NCBI RefSeq assembly: GCF_032062135.1
Contig: NC_092861.1
Span: 58,213,621-58,277,620 of the forward strand
DNA: 64,000 bases
Source of the DNA: Pyxicephalus adspersus
Lineage: Eukaryota; Chordata; Amphibia; Anura; Pyxicephalidae
Direction of reading: 5' to 3'
Position 1 is the first letter of the stretch. The number at the start of each line of letters is the position of its first letter. The translations under genes were made by a program, and so were the position numbers. Below are positions 62,773-64,000 of the stretch, one piece after another. The notes beneath the pieces were generated by a model that worked only from the letters and a program-made list of their open reading frames with translations, was not told the DNA's origin and did no database searches.

Positions 62773-63384
62773 ATTAGAGAATACCATAAGCATACCATGA
62801 GGGAGTTGGGAAATAAATGTGATTTATACCTGTAGGTGTGCCAAATATTTATATTATCCAGTGAGCTAAATTGCTTTGCATTGTCTTGCCACTTAAAATA
62901 CCAGGCTCCTCGCACCAGATTTATAAATCTAAAAGAACAGAAAAGAATATGTTTCCATTTGCAACCAGAATTGGCAGATAAAGGGTTTTCCAGCATTTCA
63001 CCAGAAAATGTGAAGGAACCACTAAGTCTCTCGTTGTCATTAAAACAAATGAGAGTGGATAAAAAGTCATTTTTTGCAGGTGTTTAGCAGGTAGTGCAGT
63101 GCTAAGACACTACTGGTAGGCTTCTCCACCACTTCTATAGATGCTTGGGTTTTTAGGTGTTTGGAATATGCTTTATTGATGTTAGTAAGGAGGTACATAC
63201 AAATGACGTTTTCACTTTGTATACCCATCCATTTCCTGTGCAACGCAACTGCAATGCTAGAACACTGATTCTATAATGTTTTTTAAGCATTTGCTGTAGC
63301 CTAGAAAATAAGATGGGTATCCAGTTAGTGGTAACCCCTATGCCTGATCATCTGGGTGAACAGGCCCTAATGCTAAGTTTATTA

Positions 63385-63600
63385 TCGAAACGATGAACAG
63401 TTGTTATTGTTTCGGGCAAAAATCTGACATGTGTACAGCAGTCGCCCAAAGTCATTCATGGATCTGTCAGGACGGGTCTGGAACAGAGCAGCGCTGTGTG
63501 TACAGCACTCATTTCTTTATATGTCACTCTCTGTAGCTGCAAAGAATCTTGAAAGTTTGTTTCCAGCGAGGAAAATTGCAGGTGTGTAACCAGCCTTATC
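63385..63600. repeat. fragment related to the 42772-43115 element
   Basis: Contains AAAAATCTGACATGTGTACA and GTGTGTAACCAGCCTTA. Diverged; ends uncertain. Confidence 0.35.
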
Positions 63601-64000
63601 CTTGGAAATTGAGAATTGACCTTGGGCTGTTATCAGCAAATTGTTTTCCTTTTGCAGTTTTATATGAAAAAGAACCAGTTATTTGGTTAAACTTCAGCAG
63701 ATTGCCCAAAAGAAAGTTTCTAAAATGTAACACGAAATAAATCTATGTATATACATATGTATATACAGTATATATATCTTGTATATTCAGACAAAATATA
63801 TTTTTATCATTTAGCTGCTCACAGGGGGATCAGATAAATGAGTACAAATTAGTTATAAATCTCCAGAATGGCTTTGAAATTACAGGTTTAAAAAAATCCC
63901 ACATTTGATCAGAGGGAATTATCTGTTCTCAAAGAATTTGCTAAACCCTTTGTACAGAAAAGCTTTAGCTGATTGCAATGCGCCATATAACGATGATACA

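Larger units (their letters stand above)
56021..64000. other. SLC12A9 intron 2, runs off window
   Basis: The third exon (FMISRTLGPE-like in human) was not found, so the intron is at least 8 kb or the exon is too diverged for me to see. It contains two MITEs of the GGCCTGATTTATT family, a SINE-like fragment, a hAT MITE and diverged fragments. Confidence 0.6.

Overview
The window is vertebrate nuclear DNA, most likely from a frog (Anura). Both genes are split by GT-AG introns and have vertebrate family signatures. The AT-rich intergenic DNA holds CR1-type LINE remains, a tRNA-derived SINE, hAT, mariner and pogo-like DNA transposon remains, and several inverted-repeat MITE families of kinds I associate with frog genomes. 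The species cannot be read from the sequence.

Layout. (1) 1-413: the edge of a DNA transposon and a 31-bp minisatellite. (2) 2389-24873, minus strand: an almost complete PRSS56 gene (secreted trypsin-like serine protease 56). Fifteen coding exons are recognisable and their reading phases agree, from a signal-peptide exon at 24762-24873 to the stop at 2389. Two things are odd. The six-cysteine module that follows the protease domain in mammalian PRSS56 is encoded here upstream of it, on a symmetrical phase 1-1 exon at 22571-22765. The exon that should carry the catalytic aspartate is not recognisable in the 2.3-kb interval where it belongs. The introns hold a mosaic of nearly identical duplications, a 110-bp tandem repeat, a CR1 LINE with a large internal deletion and several MITEs. 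(3) 24874-48240: about 23 kb between the two genes. I found no established gene there, but there are two or three orphan exon-like signals on the minus strand: a signal-peptide exon at 26189-26363, and a terminal exon with poly(A) signal at 27435-27821 that may pair with a start exon at 34426-34486. The rest is transposon fossils and unassigned DNA. (4) 48483 to the window end, plus strand: the first two coding exons of an SLC12A9-type cation-chloride cotransporter family gene, which continues beyond the window.

The two recognised genes are transcribed away from each other and have no evident functional link. PRSS56 is a secreted protease implicated in eye growth in mammals; SLC12A9 is a multi-pass membrane protein. 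From memory, in human they lie on different chromosomes (2q37 and 7q22).
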